This document shows, piece by piece, positions 43,305-54,900 of a stretch of DNA of 64,000 nucleotides. A model generated the notes under the pieces. The model was not told where the DNA came from and made no database searches. It saw only the letters and a program-made list of their open reading frames with translations. The stretch's first letter is position 1; each line of letters opens with the position of its first letter. The DNA is from Tubulanus polymorphus. Lineage: Eukaryota > Nemertea > Palaeonemertea > Tubulaniformes > Tubulanidae. The position numbers and the translations under genes were made by a program. Where the stretch lies: contig NC_134026.1 in the NCBI RefSeq assembly GCF_964204645.1, positions 30,876,650 to 30,940,649 of the forward strand. Direction: 5' to 3'.

Positions 43305-44303
43305 ATGGCCTGGACTTATGTCAACAGAACTTCGCTCAGCGGCGAAACCTTCTTATCTCTGTCGACGCTACACGAGGTATTATTCGGTATTTGCACTTTA
43401 TTCGGAATTTTCGGCAACTGTTTATTGTTAATCGCTTACATCATCGACAGAAAACTTCGCACCACATCAAACACGTTTATTTTCTACGTGAGCATATCGG
43501 ACTTTCTCTTCAGCGCGTTACTGAGTCCTATCGTTCTTGCGTCTTCGATAGCGAAACGAAATGTAGTGAACGAAGGAACCTGTTTCGCTATCGGGATGGT
43601 ATCGACGTTCTCATTCGGCGTATCGATGTACGGTCAAGGTCTGATCGCTTTCAATCGCTATATCAGAGTCTGCCATCATTTCTTATACCCGAAAATATTC
43701 ACGAGAAGAAACGTGGTATTTATGTCGGTAGGGTTACTCGTGTCTCAGATCGTTGTTATCTACGGTTCGGTGCTCGTTGGTTGGTGCGCCTATGATTTCG
43801 ATGATCGGATGTTTACCTGTATGTTTGACTGGAAGTCCCCTAAACCGTGCACGTACATACTCCTGACAACCGCGTTCATTCCCGCTAATTCTATCATCTT
43901 TCTTTACATGCAAATATTTCTGTTCATTCGACGCGCAAACTCTAGTCGCAGGAACACGGTTAACAGAGAAACACGGAACAGTAGGACCCGCGTAATTAAG
44001 GCTCTTTTCACGGCGTTCGTTCTGCTTCTGATGATGTTTACTCCGTTCGCTATCGTGACTATCATCGATAATAACATGAGTTTAGTTGGTATCGATATAC
44101 AACTGCGGTTTATAACATTCTCAGTGTTTTTCATCCCCTGTATAAATCCGGTCGTCTACGGACTGATGAACGCTCGTTATAAACGAAGTTACGGCAAAGT
44201 TTTTAATCTGGCGAAATATTGTTTGAGTTGTAAAACTCAAGTCGAGCCGCCGCCATCTTCGTCAGAGCAAGTCACTTCGACAACAGAAAGTAATCAATTC
44301 TAA
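43305..44303 (+). CDS. Class A (rhodopsin-like) G-protein-coupled receptor, melatonin/moody-like, orphan
   Basis: An intronless 332-residue seven-helix receptor. Landmarks: N-glycosylation site Asn7, TM1 with GN at 37-38, TM2 SISDF with Asp66, Cys93 and Cys172 for the extracellular disulfide, NRY at 117-119 in place of DRY, Pro193 in TM5, FTPF at 245-248 in TM6 instead of the usual CWxP, and NPVVY at 281-285 in TM7. The tail has a cysteine pair (CLSC) suited to palmitoylation. NRY followed by IRVCHH is reminiscent of melatonin-receptor-like and Drosophila moody/Tre1-like receptors; the ligand is unknown. The start at 43305 has a favourable context (atcATGg). A poly(A) signal AATAAA is at 44418-44423. 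A divergent ORF starts 105 bp upstream. Confidence 0.92.
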   Translation: MAWTYVNRTSLSGETFLSLSTLHEVLFGICTLFGIFGNCLLLIAYIIDRKLRTTSNTFIFYVSISDFLFSALLSPIVLASSIAKRNVVNEGTCFAIGMVSTFSFGVSMYGQGLIAFNRYIRVCHHFLYPKIFTRRNVVFMSVGLLVSQIVVIYGSVLVGWCAYDFDDRMFTCMFDWKSPKPCTYILLTTAFIPANSIIFLYMQIFLFIRRANSSRRNTVNRETRNSRTRVIKALFTAFVLLLMMFTPFAIVTIIDNNMSLVGIDIQLRFITFSVFFIPCINPVVYGLMNARYKRSYGKVFNLAKYCLSCKTQVEPPPSSSEQVTSTTESNQF

Positions 44304-45120
44304 CCGATTAAAACTTCCATCAACTCCGCTTTATTCGGTAGCGTTGAGACTGAGTTGAGAATCAGGGAACTCGGTAGCGTGTTGGGACTGCTGTAATAAA
44401 TTGAGAATGTGCAAATCAATAAAGATAAGGAAATGAACAAAAAATTCTGATTCTAAAAATATAATTTGTCATATAATTTTAACATCCATAATTTTAACAT
44501 TTATAATTTTACTTCCTTGTACACTGCATTCACCTGTAGATAATGTAATCATGTTACATCTATTCATTACTTGTTCGATCACATACAATGTATAGAAAAA
44601 TAGAAACAAACCCAAATTGCAGCTGACCTCGTTATTGTTCGCTGGATGAGTCGTCAGTGTTGTATCCATTTATTTACTGTTGTTGTTTTTTTTTTTTATA
44701 GTTTGTTTGACCATTAATCATATAACGACTATAAGACAAACTGACAGAAATAGTTATATCATTCACTAAGATTTATATAATTCGCTTGTTGAGAATGCAT
44801 GAAATTCTAGTTAATATATTTGTAATTGGTTGGAATAAAAGAATAAAATGCATTGGTAAAATATCCCGTTTATTTCTACATTCAATATAAATTTATAAAG
44901 GAACCAATGGACAGTTCCACAGTTGCTGACAGTTAATTCATTGAACTCGGAGTTAACTCTAACTCACAAGTGTGGAACTGGATCCTGTTAAATTAATGAT
45001 ACGAACTCTTGACCTTCATGGATGACTCGATCTTCGATTTTGAAGTGAAAGTTTTCATTGTTTTGAACGAGGTCAAATGTGATAGAACGAACAACAACTG
45101 TCCCGGCTATAACAGATTGT
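44304..45120. other. GPCR 3' UTR and intergenic
   Basis: The poly(A) signal is at 44418. 44910-44990 contains acagttccac and gtggaactggatcc, belonging to the same repeat family as 46195-46395. No gene is supported. Confidence 0.4.
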
Positions 45121-45134
45121 TACAATAAACAATT

Positions 45135-45770
45135 TGAGAGCAGAACCTCGTTACAACGAACTTCAGGAGACCAGAAAATCTGTCCGTTATAACCGATAGT
45201 TCTATAGCGGAACCTCGTTACAACGAACTTCAGGAGACCAGAAAATCTGTTCGTTATAACCGATAGTTCTATATACAGCGGAACCTCGTTACAACGAACT
45301 TCAGGGCCGCAGAAAATCTGTTCGTTATAACCGATAGTTCTATATACAGCGGAACCTCGTTACAACGAACTTCAGGAGACCAGAAAATCTGTTTGTTATA
45401 AGTAACTGGTAGTTCTATATACAGCGGAACCTCGTTACAACGAACTTCAGGAGACCAGAAAATCTGTTCGTTATAACCGATAGTTCTATATACAGCGGAA
45501 CCTCGTTACAACGAACTTCAGGGCCGCAGAAAATCTGTTCGTTATAACCGATAGTTCTATATACAGCGGAACCTCGTAACAACGAACTTCAGGAGACCAG
45601 AAAATCTGTTTGTTATAAGTAACTGGTAGTTCTATATACAGCGGAACCTCGTTACAACGAACTTCAGGAGACCAGAAAATCTGTTCGTTATAACCGATAG
45701 TTCTATATACAGCGGAACCTGGTTAGAGCGAACTTCAGGAGACCAGAAAAAAATGTTTTGTTTGTTGACC
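45135..45770. repeat. Nine-copy array of a Tigger-like terminal repeat
   Basis: agcggaacctcgttacaacg recurs with starts near 45139, 45207, 45278, 45349, 45423, 45496, 45565, 45640 and 45713, period 66-75 bp. Each unit continues aacttcaggagaccag, aaaatctgttcgttataacc and gatagttctatata. Variants (gggccgcag; gtaactggt) recur every third unit, so a trimer of about 217 bp was duplicated. A single reverse copy lies at 20990-21066. Confidence 0.9.
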
Positions 45771-46194
45771 GATAGTTGTGTAACCTATTACTAACTGTGT
45801 TGTGATTTTCATGAAAACAAACTAGGAAGATGATTAACATTGAAATAGTCTTCATCAGGGCCCGGTATCATCATAATGCCACCTCAAAATACATAAATAA
45901 CGTGATCTATTGCGGCATACTTGTTGTACAAACCAACGACATCTTAGCCTGATTGAATTTATGTAAACCACAGTTAACGTACACCATTGCTCCACAGCGC
46001 GTCTTATCTGTAACCAAGTACAATTGACGAACAAGAACTGGTAGCAAATTTCCGCAAGAAAACGCAATAACGTGTATTTTATGTTGGTCATATCCCCTCG
46101 TATTCGCCATCAAGTAGTCTTACGCTAGAAATGCAATTACTAGCTCAAGCATCGGGAGGATTGTAGCGATCGGCATTCTAACTGAGAACCCAGA

Positions 46195-46400
46195 ATCCAG
46201 TCCTTGTTGTGAGTTAGAGTTGACTCTGAACTCAGGATCCAGTTCCACAGTTGTGAATTAGAGTTAACTCTGAACTCAGGATCCAGTTCCACAGTTGTTA
46301 GTTTGAGTTAACTCTGAACTCAGGATCCAGTTCCACAGTTGTTAGTTTGAGTTAACTCTGAACTCAGGATCCAGTTCCATAGTTGTAACTTGGAATTAAC
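46195..46400. repeat. 44-bp tandem repeat, 4-5 copies
   Basis: ggatccagttccacagttgt recurs at 46235, 46279, 46323 and 46367, with gagttaactctgaactca between. The unit itself contains the inverted pair gagttaactc. Related single copies occur near 18050, 41570 and 44950. Confidence 0.85.
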
Positions 46401-47264
46401 TCATCGAGTCAACCAATTCATTTCCAATAACTTGATTTTGTGTCAGTTTTAACTCACAACTGCGGAACTTTTGTCCAGATTTGTATTGAAACTAGTAATT
46501 TCTCTAAAATAGTCAGCATTTCAAGTCAATCTGCGTCACAGATATGTACGCTACTCCCGGGTGACCACTGAAAGACGAATGATGTATTGTAAATCAGGTC
46601 GACTATTTACTTTAGTTTTATGAACAATGTACGAGATTGACGGTATGTCGTATAGAGCTGTTAGCCGGTGATGGATCGGCCTGCGAATACTGTCAATGTC
46701 TGGAGTAGTGTTAGAATCTGAAAGTGACAGAGAGAGAGAGAGAGAGGGAGAGAGCGGGCAGCAGACATGTATCTGATGTATAAATGTATATACATAGGTC
46801 TTCGTGTGTATTCAAAACGCTGCTTTGTAGTTTGAAAATTTGACTGAAAATTAAAACGTTTTTCTCTTCGACTATTTCTGTTTTGACTTCATCGCACACG
46901 ACATAGCAAAACACATCGAACACGTTTTTTTTGTGCGCACCGTGTGCGCTTGGTTTTAAAGTGCTTCAAAGGAAAATGTCGCAATTTTATCGCAAAGAAA
47001 ATTCATATTAAACGTTGTCAATGACAGCTGTTTTTATTGTTAGGAGTCGCGCTACTAAATGTATACATATTCTCTTTCATGAACTGAAATAATATTTTTC
47101 TTAAAAAAGACATAATTATTTTATGTTATGGCGTCATGTGGTGTCTTTAACAAAGCCTACTATACAATCTATGTCATGTAGCTTTTGTTTATAATTTCAC
47201 TTTACCAACATAGTATTCGTAGTGAAATCTGGCAAACTGTCGATTCTATTTTACAAATCTGAAA

Positions 47265-47475
47265 TGAGTTCGTGTCTGGCCTTATGGACCCAGACTCTAA
47301 AAAAGAAGCCAAAACTGTAAAACTGGGTCCGTAGTAAAAATAAACCTACACAACAGCGGAACAGGCCCACAAAACTGTGGAATTGGATCCATTGTAAAAT
47401 TAAACCCACATAATTGTGGAGCTGGGCTCGGAATGAAATTAAACCCACGCAAAAGTGGAACTGGGTTAAGACTTT
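47265..47475. repeat. Diverged tandem repeat, about 52 bp
   Basis: Four diverged copies of a unit with aaaattaaacccac and gtggaactgggtcc-like text. Confidence 0.6.
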
Positions 47476-47742
47476 GAGTAATAATTTGACAACTGATTAC
47501 CCAAAAGTTCAGAGTCCAATCTAGATTAAGCCTTCACGAAAACTCTGTGAACATCAAAGAAAACCTCCTGATCTTGAATTAAACCCAACTGAAATAGTCT
47601 GCGTGCGATGTTTATTTCGTGCTCGAACTGAATAAACTATAGCGGGTTAGTTTGTAAATTTCAAGTGCGCGCGAGGCTGACTTCACCAAGTTGCCTTCAG
47701 GCTGATTTTAGATATGAATCTCTTATCGGGAACTGAATGGTA

Positions 47743-47768
47743 GCAGCAACAGCAGCAGCAGCAGCAGT
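47743..47768 (+). repeat. (CAG)n microsatellite
   Basis: agcagcaacagcagcagcag run of about 8 triplets, not in a supported coding frame. Confidence 0.8.
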
Positions 47769-47937
47769 GAACACACGCGACCACACCGTCGTAAGATTGG
47801 ATTTATACTATGTAACGAATAAATCGGATTATATTTTACAGTTCGAATGCTATTTTCTATTTATTTGAAGTGGATTAAAAACGTATTGCATCTAGTCCTC
47901 TCGCGATAAAAGGTGAAATGTCGTTCGAAGATGATCT

Positions 47938-48146
47938 CACAATATGAGGAAAAACTAAAAAAGTTGTGACGTTTCGACTCAATTTTATGAGCCATTTTCA
48001 AAAACTAAGCGAGTAGTGACGGAGTGACATTTTTAATTCTATGCGCCATCCTCAAAACAGTTTCAAAAATATAAATTTGAAAATGGGGGTCATATAAAAT
48101 TGAGTGGAAATTGAGTCAAATGCTCTTTTAGTTTTTCTTCATAATT
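47938..48146. repeat. Fold-back element with GAAACGTC motif
   Basis: The left arm ggaaaaactaaaaaagttgt then gacgtttcgactcaatttta pairs with the right arm ataaaattgagtggaaattg then gctcttttagtttttcttc. The minus reading of the left arm is tgaaaatggctcataaaatt then gagtcgaaacgtcacaac, comparable to the arms at 28191 and 25855. Confidence 0.6.
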
Positions 48147-48581
48147 CATGGGGTTTTTCTTCGATTGAATTCGACAGTCACTTGTTGTCTATATGGAAAC
48201 GAGACGTCATCCCTGATAGTCGCCGCGCACCACCACCACGTTCCGCCAGTATCGACTCGCTCTAGTTCTATATCGGCTGTGTTCTAGTAAACCGCGTCGC
48301 CTCCACGTCAAACTTTATCAAACAAAAACCAAACGTATTCTCATCCTCATTATCATTATCATCATCAATCGATGGATGTTATGAATGAACTGAAGTGAGA
48401 AGATTTCTCTTTCGCATTTCTGACAAATGAAATTCTGTATAGAGTTATGTACTGATCAATTTGTTGTCAGTGTTGTGGATAAGTAGATTTGACAGTTGCG
48501 TTGTTCTAAACAAGCTGATACGGCGAGATATCGGCGGCACTTGTTGTGAATCATCCCCAATGTCATATTTACATCTTTTCT

Positions 48582-48635
48582 ATGGATACTAATAATCGAT
48601 TCAAGAGTTTGGCTAAACCTCGAATTAGTGACTCG
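48582..48635 (+). CDS. Candidate first coding exon of a gene continuing downstream
   Basis: ATG at 48582 opens MDTNNRFKSLAKPRISDS and ends exactly at a strong donor, actcg|gtaagt (GT at 48636). The preceding 400 bp (48200-48580) are CpG-richer than the surroundings, as for a promoter and 5' UTR. No matching second exon was recognised up to 64000, so either a long first intron follows or the call is false. The protein is not recognised. Confidence 0.35.
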
Positions 48636-51600
48636 GTAAGTTTTGTTAGAGATGTTTCACCAAGTCTTTAACCAACAATGATTTATTTATATCTTGTATT
48701 TTTACTTCGTTCTGTTCTGTTTATTTATACTGATGCTTTTTTCTTGGATGTTTAACCTTTCATCGTCAACATCGCGTCATTTATTTTGTTATGTAGTTTT
48801 CGAATTAATCAATTTTGTAAAGGACTGGTTAAACGATTTTGAAAACTATTTGTGATGTGTGTTTTATTATATTTCAGCGGTTATTTTCCATGGATTTCGA
48901 AAACATCCCAAACATTCAAACCATGCGAATTTCTAGTTTTCAATTCTCAAATTTGCAACATTGCGACTATGAGTCGAGAGCGATATAAATAAATGACCAT
49001 TGGTCTTGTAGTTCGCTTGCACTCACCAGAACAGTTAAAAATGTATTGGTAATCTGTAATTTAGGCGTAATCCGCGATATATCAGGCATTCAGTGTCCAC
49101 AGCGAACTTTGTTCTTCGTAGCATGTAACATTAGCAAATAATTGATCAAAATGGACTTGATTTTGGTCAGTGTCAACTTTTAATGAAACTGTCCTTAACG
49201 ATAGTTCTAGAATGATATATCTTCGAAAGATTGATCAGCTTTATTTGTCAGTAGGAGTTAAATCTGGAGACACACGTTAAGTTACGTTTTGACACGAATG
49301 CTTTAGCAGTTGATGACGTTGATGACGTCATTAAGTCGACGACCGCGGATAAGCTCGAGTTAGACATGAGCAAAAAACTGTTGCCAATCTTGACACACGC
49401 CTCAACGAAATCTTATAAATATTATATTGATAAGAAATATTTTTATACATAAATCATTATTTAGAATCATCGATGATGTATTAACTGATTCTCAGTGAAC
49501 AGGATTATGAACGATCCCTTCTAAGGCAAGAGTGCATGATCCCTAGAAGACGGCCAAAGTCTGTTATAGCCCACTTTTTTATCGACAGCTCTCCGTCAAC
49601 GACCATCGTGCCAAATATCATTCCAAATCAATGTATATCCCAATTGCAATAACGCCAAATTCGGTATAGCACAAAATTCGTAATAGAGCCAAGTTGTTCT
49701 TGGTCCAAATCGTGGCGTTATGGGGTATTCATATACACTTTAACAAAGTCTTGTATCCGAGAGTGCGGAATATGGGAATTTCTGGTTCAAAAACTGTGAA
49801 CTGGAAAAACTGGAGTGACGAGTGAGAGTTTAGTTCAGTTCCATGCGCGATAGGAACGGAAACTAATTGAAAGAGCGTCGTCTCAGGTGCGAGTGAGCGT
49901 GAATTTTAAACGATCATTAATTAGAGATAGTGCAGTTCAGGCAGTCAGTCGACGTTAAAATCACTCGCGTGACCTGAGTTTTAAATTTCTCAGATTTTAA
50001 AATCAAGTTAGTGCACACGTAACTCATCCGTTGAAAATTGGGTCGAGAACATAGTCTTTTTATCTGTGCCCGATTATCTTTTATTCCAAAGGTTAGAAAA
50101 CCCAGTTTGTATGTCAAAGGTATCTTCAACAGAATTAAGCTTTTAGCTTTGGCTTTTTGACAAGCGGGTAACTCCCTATCCGTGGAAAAACGGTAGATTT
50201 TCATCGAAAATCTAATATCTAAAATCTTAAATTGTCATGCGGTGGATTTTATCGAATAAATTCTTATATATTGAACAAGTTTCTGACGCGTAATTAAATC
50301 TTATGCGAGGATAAATGATTTCACAAATATAATCAATTCTGATGGGCACAAAACAAACAAATAAATGACATAGGGACAACACGTATACGAGCTTATTGGA
50401 TGTCATCAAATAATCCACCATCTGTTAACCATAACATCCGTGTGTGGTCAGTGTCTGGTCAGCTAGCTGGACTTAAACTGGAGTGTCAGGTCAGCTAGGC
50501 TTTCACTATTGGGTCAGCTAAGGCTATCTATTTACCAGATATTCGTATCCAAAATCATCCCAGAAAATTGATTTGATTTTTTTAGTATCATTTCCGGGAT
50601 CATTAAAAGATGTTCAACCGAGACACCAAGGTTCCGGATCATAAGTTCTTGAACTGTATACAATCATCACTGACAAATATATGAAATGAATCGATTTATA
50701 GTCCATGATGAAACCGAGTTCTAGTTTGATTCGTATTTTCTCGTTCAACACCAAACTGAGTCTGAAATCCGCAAATAAACTGAATTATCACCAGTGATGA
50801 TGATAACAATAATATTTCATTTATCATATAGTATATAATATGTAGTATATGATATGTAATACGTAAATTTGCCAATTTGACAACATAATTGAAAGGACAT
50901 CCCCGAGCGTACAGACTGTTCCATTAATATAAACTAAGGTGGATGCCCTGTATAGGAGGAAAACGATACAATAAACAACGCAGTTAGAAATAATGACACA
51001 AATAAAGCAGAAAAACCCGCAGATACAATGAAGTTATAATCAATGTCTCATACGAAATATCAGCACGAAGAAATCTTAATGTATTCATTTCAGTTATTCA
51101 AGAATAAGTGTTAATTCCTCAGCCTCTCGGCTTTTATCACCTCTATGTCGATATTTTTGCTCGCGTTTATCTATTTTTCGACTCTCCCCGGAGAAACGCG
51201 GGATAAACTCATATCGTCGTATCTGATAGACTCCTGCCGGCGGGAATATAATAAGTGTCTGATTGGTTAGTGTAATCCCGCAGTTAAGCACTTTTGTCTT
51301 GATGATTTGGGTTTTATAATAAACGCAATGTCGATATAAGACCCTTACTGAGACATAACTATTAAACAATACGCATAGAAATGAGTGTTTTATAAGTTAT
51401 TTACAGCACTATTCGTCGATATCATATTAGATATACGCACTAGAGAATGTGATGGGTACATATTAATCATTGCTGGTTGTAAACCCTGGACAAATACCAG
51501 ACAGGGAGAGACACAGATTTCCGCTGATTTTCTGACGATTTGTTTGACCACATTTCGAAGCAAAGAACAAGCGGTTTATGTCGTTAACTTTATTTACTAT

Positions 51601-51680
51601 CATTGGAAAATATGCATCGTTTCTCTATTTCCTGAGGTCAGTTACACAGAGAAGGCATTGCAGGCATAGAACAAACAGCC
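48636..51680. other. Non-coding, possible long intron
   Basis: No supported exon on either strand. 50810-50870 is a degenerate TATATAG-type tract. 49590-49720 repeats aacgccaaattcggtatag-like text weakly. Confidence 0.4.
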
Positions 51681-51682
51681 TT

Positions 51683-51955
51683 AGTCCATAATGGTTCCAA
51701 CCAATATAACAACTTGAGACCAGTCTAAGCTCATTTTGGTTCTATAACCAATCTAACAACTTAAGACCAGTCTAAACTCATGTTGGTTCTATAACCAATC
51801 TAACAACTTAAGACCAGTCTAAGCTCATTTTGGATCTATAAACAATCTAATAAGACTAAGACCAGTTTAAGCTCATTTTGGCTCTATAACCAATCTAACA
51901 ACTTAAGACCAGTCTAAGCTCATTTGAATTCTGCAGCTAATCTAACTTATGAATT
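51683..51955. repeat. 47-bp satellite array derived from the MITE core, array 2
   Basis: About six copies of aaccaatctaacaacttaag then accagtctaagctcattttg, same unit as 31990-32445. The last copies diverge near 51930. Confidence 0.88.
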
Positions 51956-54900
51956 TTGGACTCGAGTAACTTGACCCATTTACATGAGCACAATATATAC
52001 AGGGATATATTGTATAGGCATTTATACGTGTGACGTCACACCCCCCGGGCGTCTAGTGAGCCAGGCGCAGGTGAACAATACATCGTGACGTCATAACAAG
52101 ATCCAACTATGAAAATATTTGATTTTCGAGCGAAAATATGTTTGACACTCGAAGGGGGAAAAATCTCAGTGAAGCATATTATATTTCATGTTTCATGATT
52201 AACACATCATGTCAATTCTACGTGAACAACTCTGTTTACGCAAATTAAATCTTTAATGGAATTTCCGGCAAAATGCAGCTCACAAAATAACAGAATGTTT
52301 TAGAACAAGCTACAACGAACCAGATATTAACGATCTGAATAATCGACACTGTTTGTAGGCAAGGAAACACCGAGCTGGCAAATGTTTTTGTGGCTCCTAA
52401 AAAACGAAACTGATGTTCACGTGGCACTGACTATCACAATAGAAGGTGTTGCTTTTAGTTGCTTTTACGTTTGTTGTTCGCAGAAATGTTTTCTCCGGGA
52501 TCAAAAATCGAATTGTGTAATTTCACTGCGCGCCTCCATGAATAAATATAGTTATAATAAATTAGCTGCTATCGTCAGTTCGGATATCTGCTCTTCGTAC
52601 AAAGCATATTTCAGTGAAGGTACAATTCTTCGTGGTTTTGCGTTGAAGTGCAACAGCGATAAGAAAAAAGAAGCTTTTCGTCGAGGTTCCTGATTAAAAA
52701 ATACCCATAGCCTATAGATAATCGAGATATTTGGCCGACAACCTGCAGTGTTTCTCTCTCAAACAGTTTACGAGTTGATGTTGCCTCATCAAACAGTGGT
52801 TTACGAATTAAAACAATAATTCAAGCCTGAAACACACAGTTACAATAAACATTACAAACCCGCTGGCACTTTATGTGCAATTACTCAACGCTTCCGATAT
52901 TTTCTACGTAGTAAATTTAAAGGAAAAAGTTGTATTTTGTTTCTCCACCGCGGAAATTACTTCACAAAAGTGCGCGTCTTAAATTACGCACAACGACAAG
53001 TGACACCTGTCGACCGTGTCTCAAAACTGACTGGCCAGACACAGTTCAAGGTCAATCCGTTATAATGAGCTAACAAAAAATATTATTGTTGAAGTATTTG
53101 ATCAGATGAAAGAAGATTCGATTTGGCCCTAGATGACACAGACGCAACAAACCGTAAAATGACAGAAATGTATCGTACCCGCTGTAACAAATTATCGAAA
53201 TAGCCGAATGTGATCGATCCCGTAATTATGAACAAAAATAATCATAAATATTTATCAAATTCTTAAATTAAATTCAAAAAACGATCATTCTGATAGTAGC
53301 CTTAACCAAACTTAAACCCAGTATTGTATATAGTGTACTGTTTCAATATACGTAGAAATTTGTCTTGAAAAAGTTTCACCCTGAAGTCGTTTGACTAAAC
53401 GATAGTAGAAAAATTACACCGTTTGTTTATCTTATGGTTATTAAAAAATTCTATAAACGTATATATGATATGTCTATATATATTCATATTGAATGTACTG
53501 TAATAATAGGCTACATCAGTTGAATAAAGCGAGGTTCCGGTATCCGTTACCCTGCGTGAACTTGTTCGTAAGAATTCACAGTTGCTGCTTCGGAAAACAT
53601 TTTGTTTAAAGGCAAAATTCATCAAACTGTTAACCGCAATTATCGCGATACTAATAGTTCTTCTCACACATCGGCTGCCAGGTGCTTGAACCTAAATGTC
53701 AGTTCGTGCTGCTTTATGTTTCTCGTGTTTTGAGATTACACGTATTGCATCTACCGAGAGATTTTGTTGGAATTATCAAACATTCTCCATTTTCTGAGAG
53801 AAGTTTATTCAACTGTCTGCTAGCGGAGGATTTTGATGTAAGTAAATCAGTTATAGTCGTTGAAAGATAATTCTGGGAATTGAACTTGAAAACAATGACA
53901 CATGGATATATGAAATAGACCCTATAGTATATAGGGATATTGGTCATCGATATCGGGTCAAGATTACATGCAATATCAAATTCACGTAGGCTCCAAGCAT
54001 CGATCCACAGTGCATTAGAAACAAGAAGATTACGAAATCTGCGCTCGACAAAGTTGTTTAAAAGATTATCGATATTCGTAGACATGAATTTGAAATATAA
54101 AACCAGTGTCTGTCTCTACTGTAATATTGACGTATTCAAGAATTATCAAAGCAACGAACGACATCGTGTTTACAGTTTTACAGTTTGAGAATTAATTAAT
54201 GGGTAACGTTAATGGTTTGTAGCTATATAGGATGATAGAGCGATAGTAAGATCGCATGTGAGATCACGTTTGACGCAGTCGTGATACGGTTTTTTTATCA
54301 GCATCATTAATGATGATGGTCTCTCATTTTGTTGCTGTGTGAACCTCGTTTATTATCATGTCGTTGTCAGTATGATCCGTCTCTACTCGACTTTGTCAAA
54401 ACATTCTAACCCGTTTCAAATGTCACCATCAGATCACCTTTATAGTTTACACACCCCATCAACATTACTACGAACTGACCTATCTATCATCTATCATACG
54501 CGAGGGTAATCTATGAAATTGAAGTAACACTTAGTGGTCAGGCGTCTACGTCGTGATAAGGAACCATAATTACTTGCATGTCAGCTCAGTATCAATAGCT
54601 ATGATGAGACGTGTCAATGGTAATTAACAGCAATTGGTCACGAGATGCAGAGGACGCGGCTGCTACATTACTTACCTTCATCATACCAATCTACAGATGT
54701 AAAAATCTGTTCACCATCCGAAATGTCGGTTAGTTCGGGATTAGGGCGATCGGGTCACGACTATGTGCTTCACTGAGACACTGGGACCCTATAGAGCAAT
54801 GCAAACACGGATACAACCACTTCTAGGACCGGCCAAATGGCTGTGCACGGTCCAATTCAATGAACCCTGACAAGGCGACTGTGCAAAAAGGCTCAACAAT

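Noticed and set aside
43280-43795. A 171-codon ORF overlapping the GPCR
   Set aside because: Shadow frame; the 332-codon frame has all receptor landmarks.
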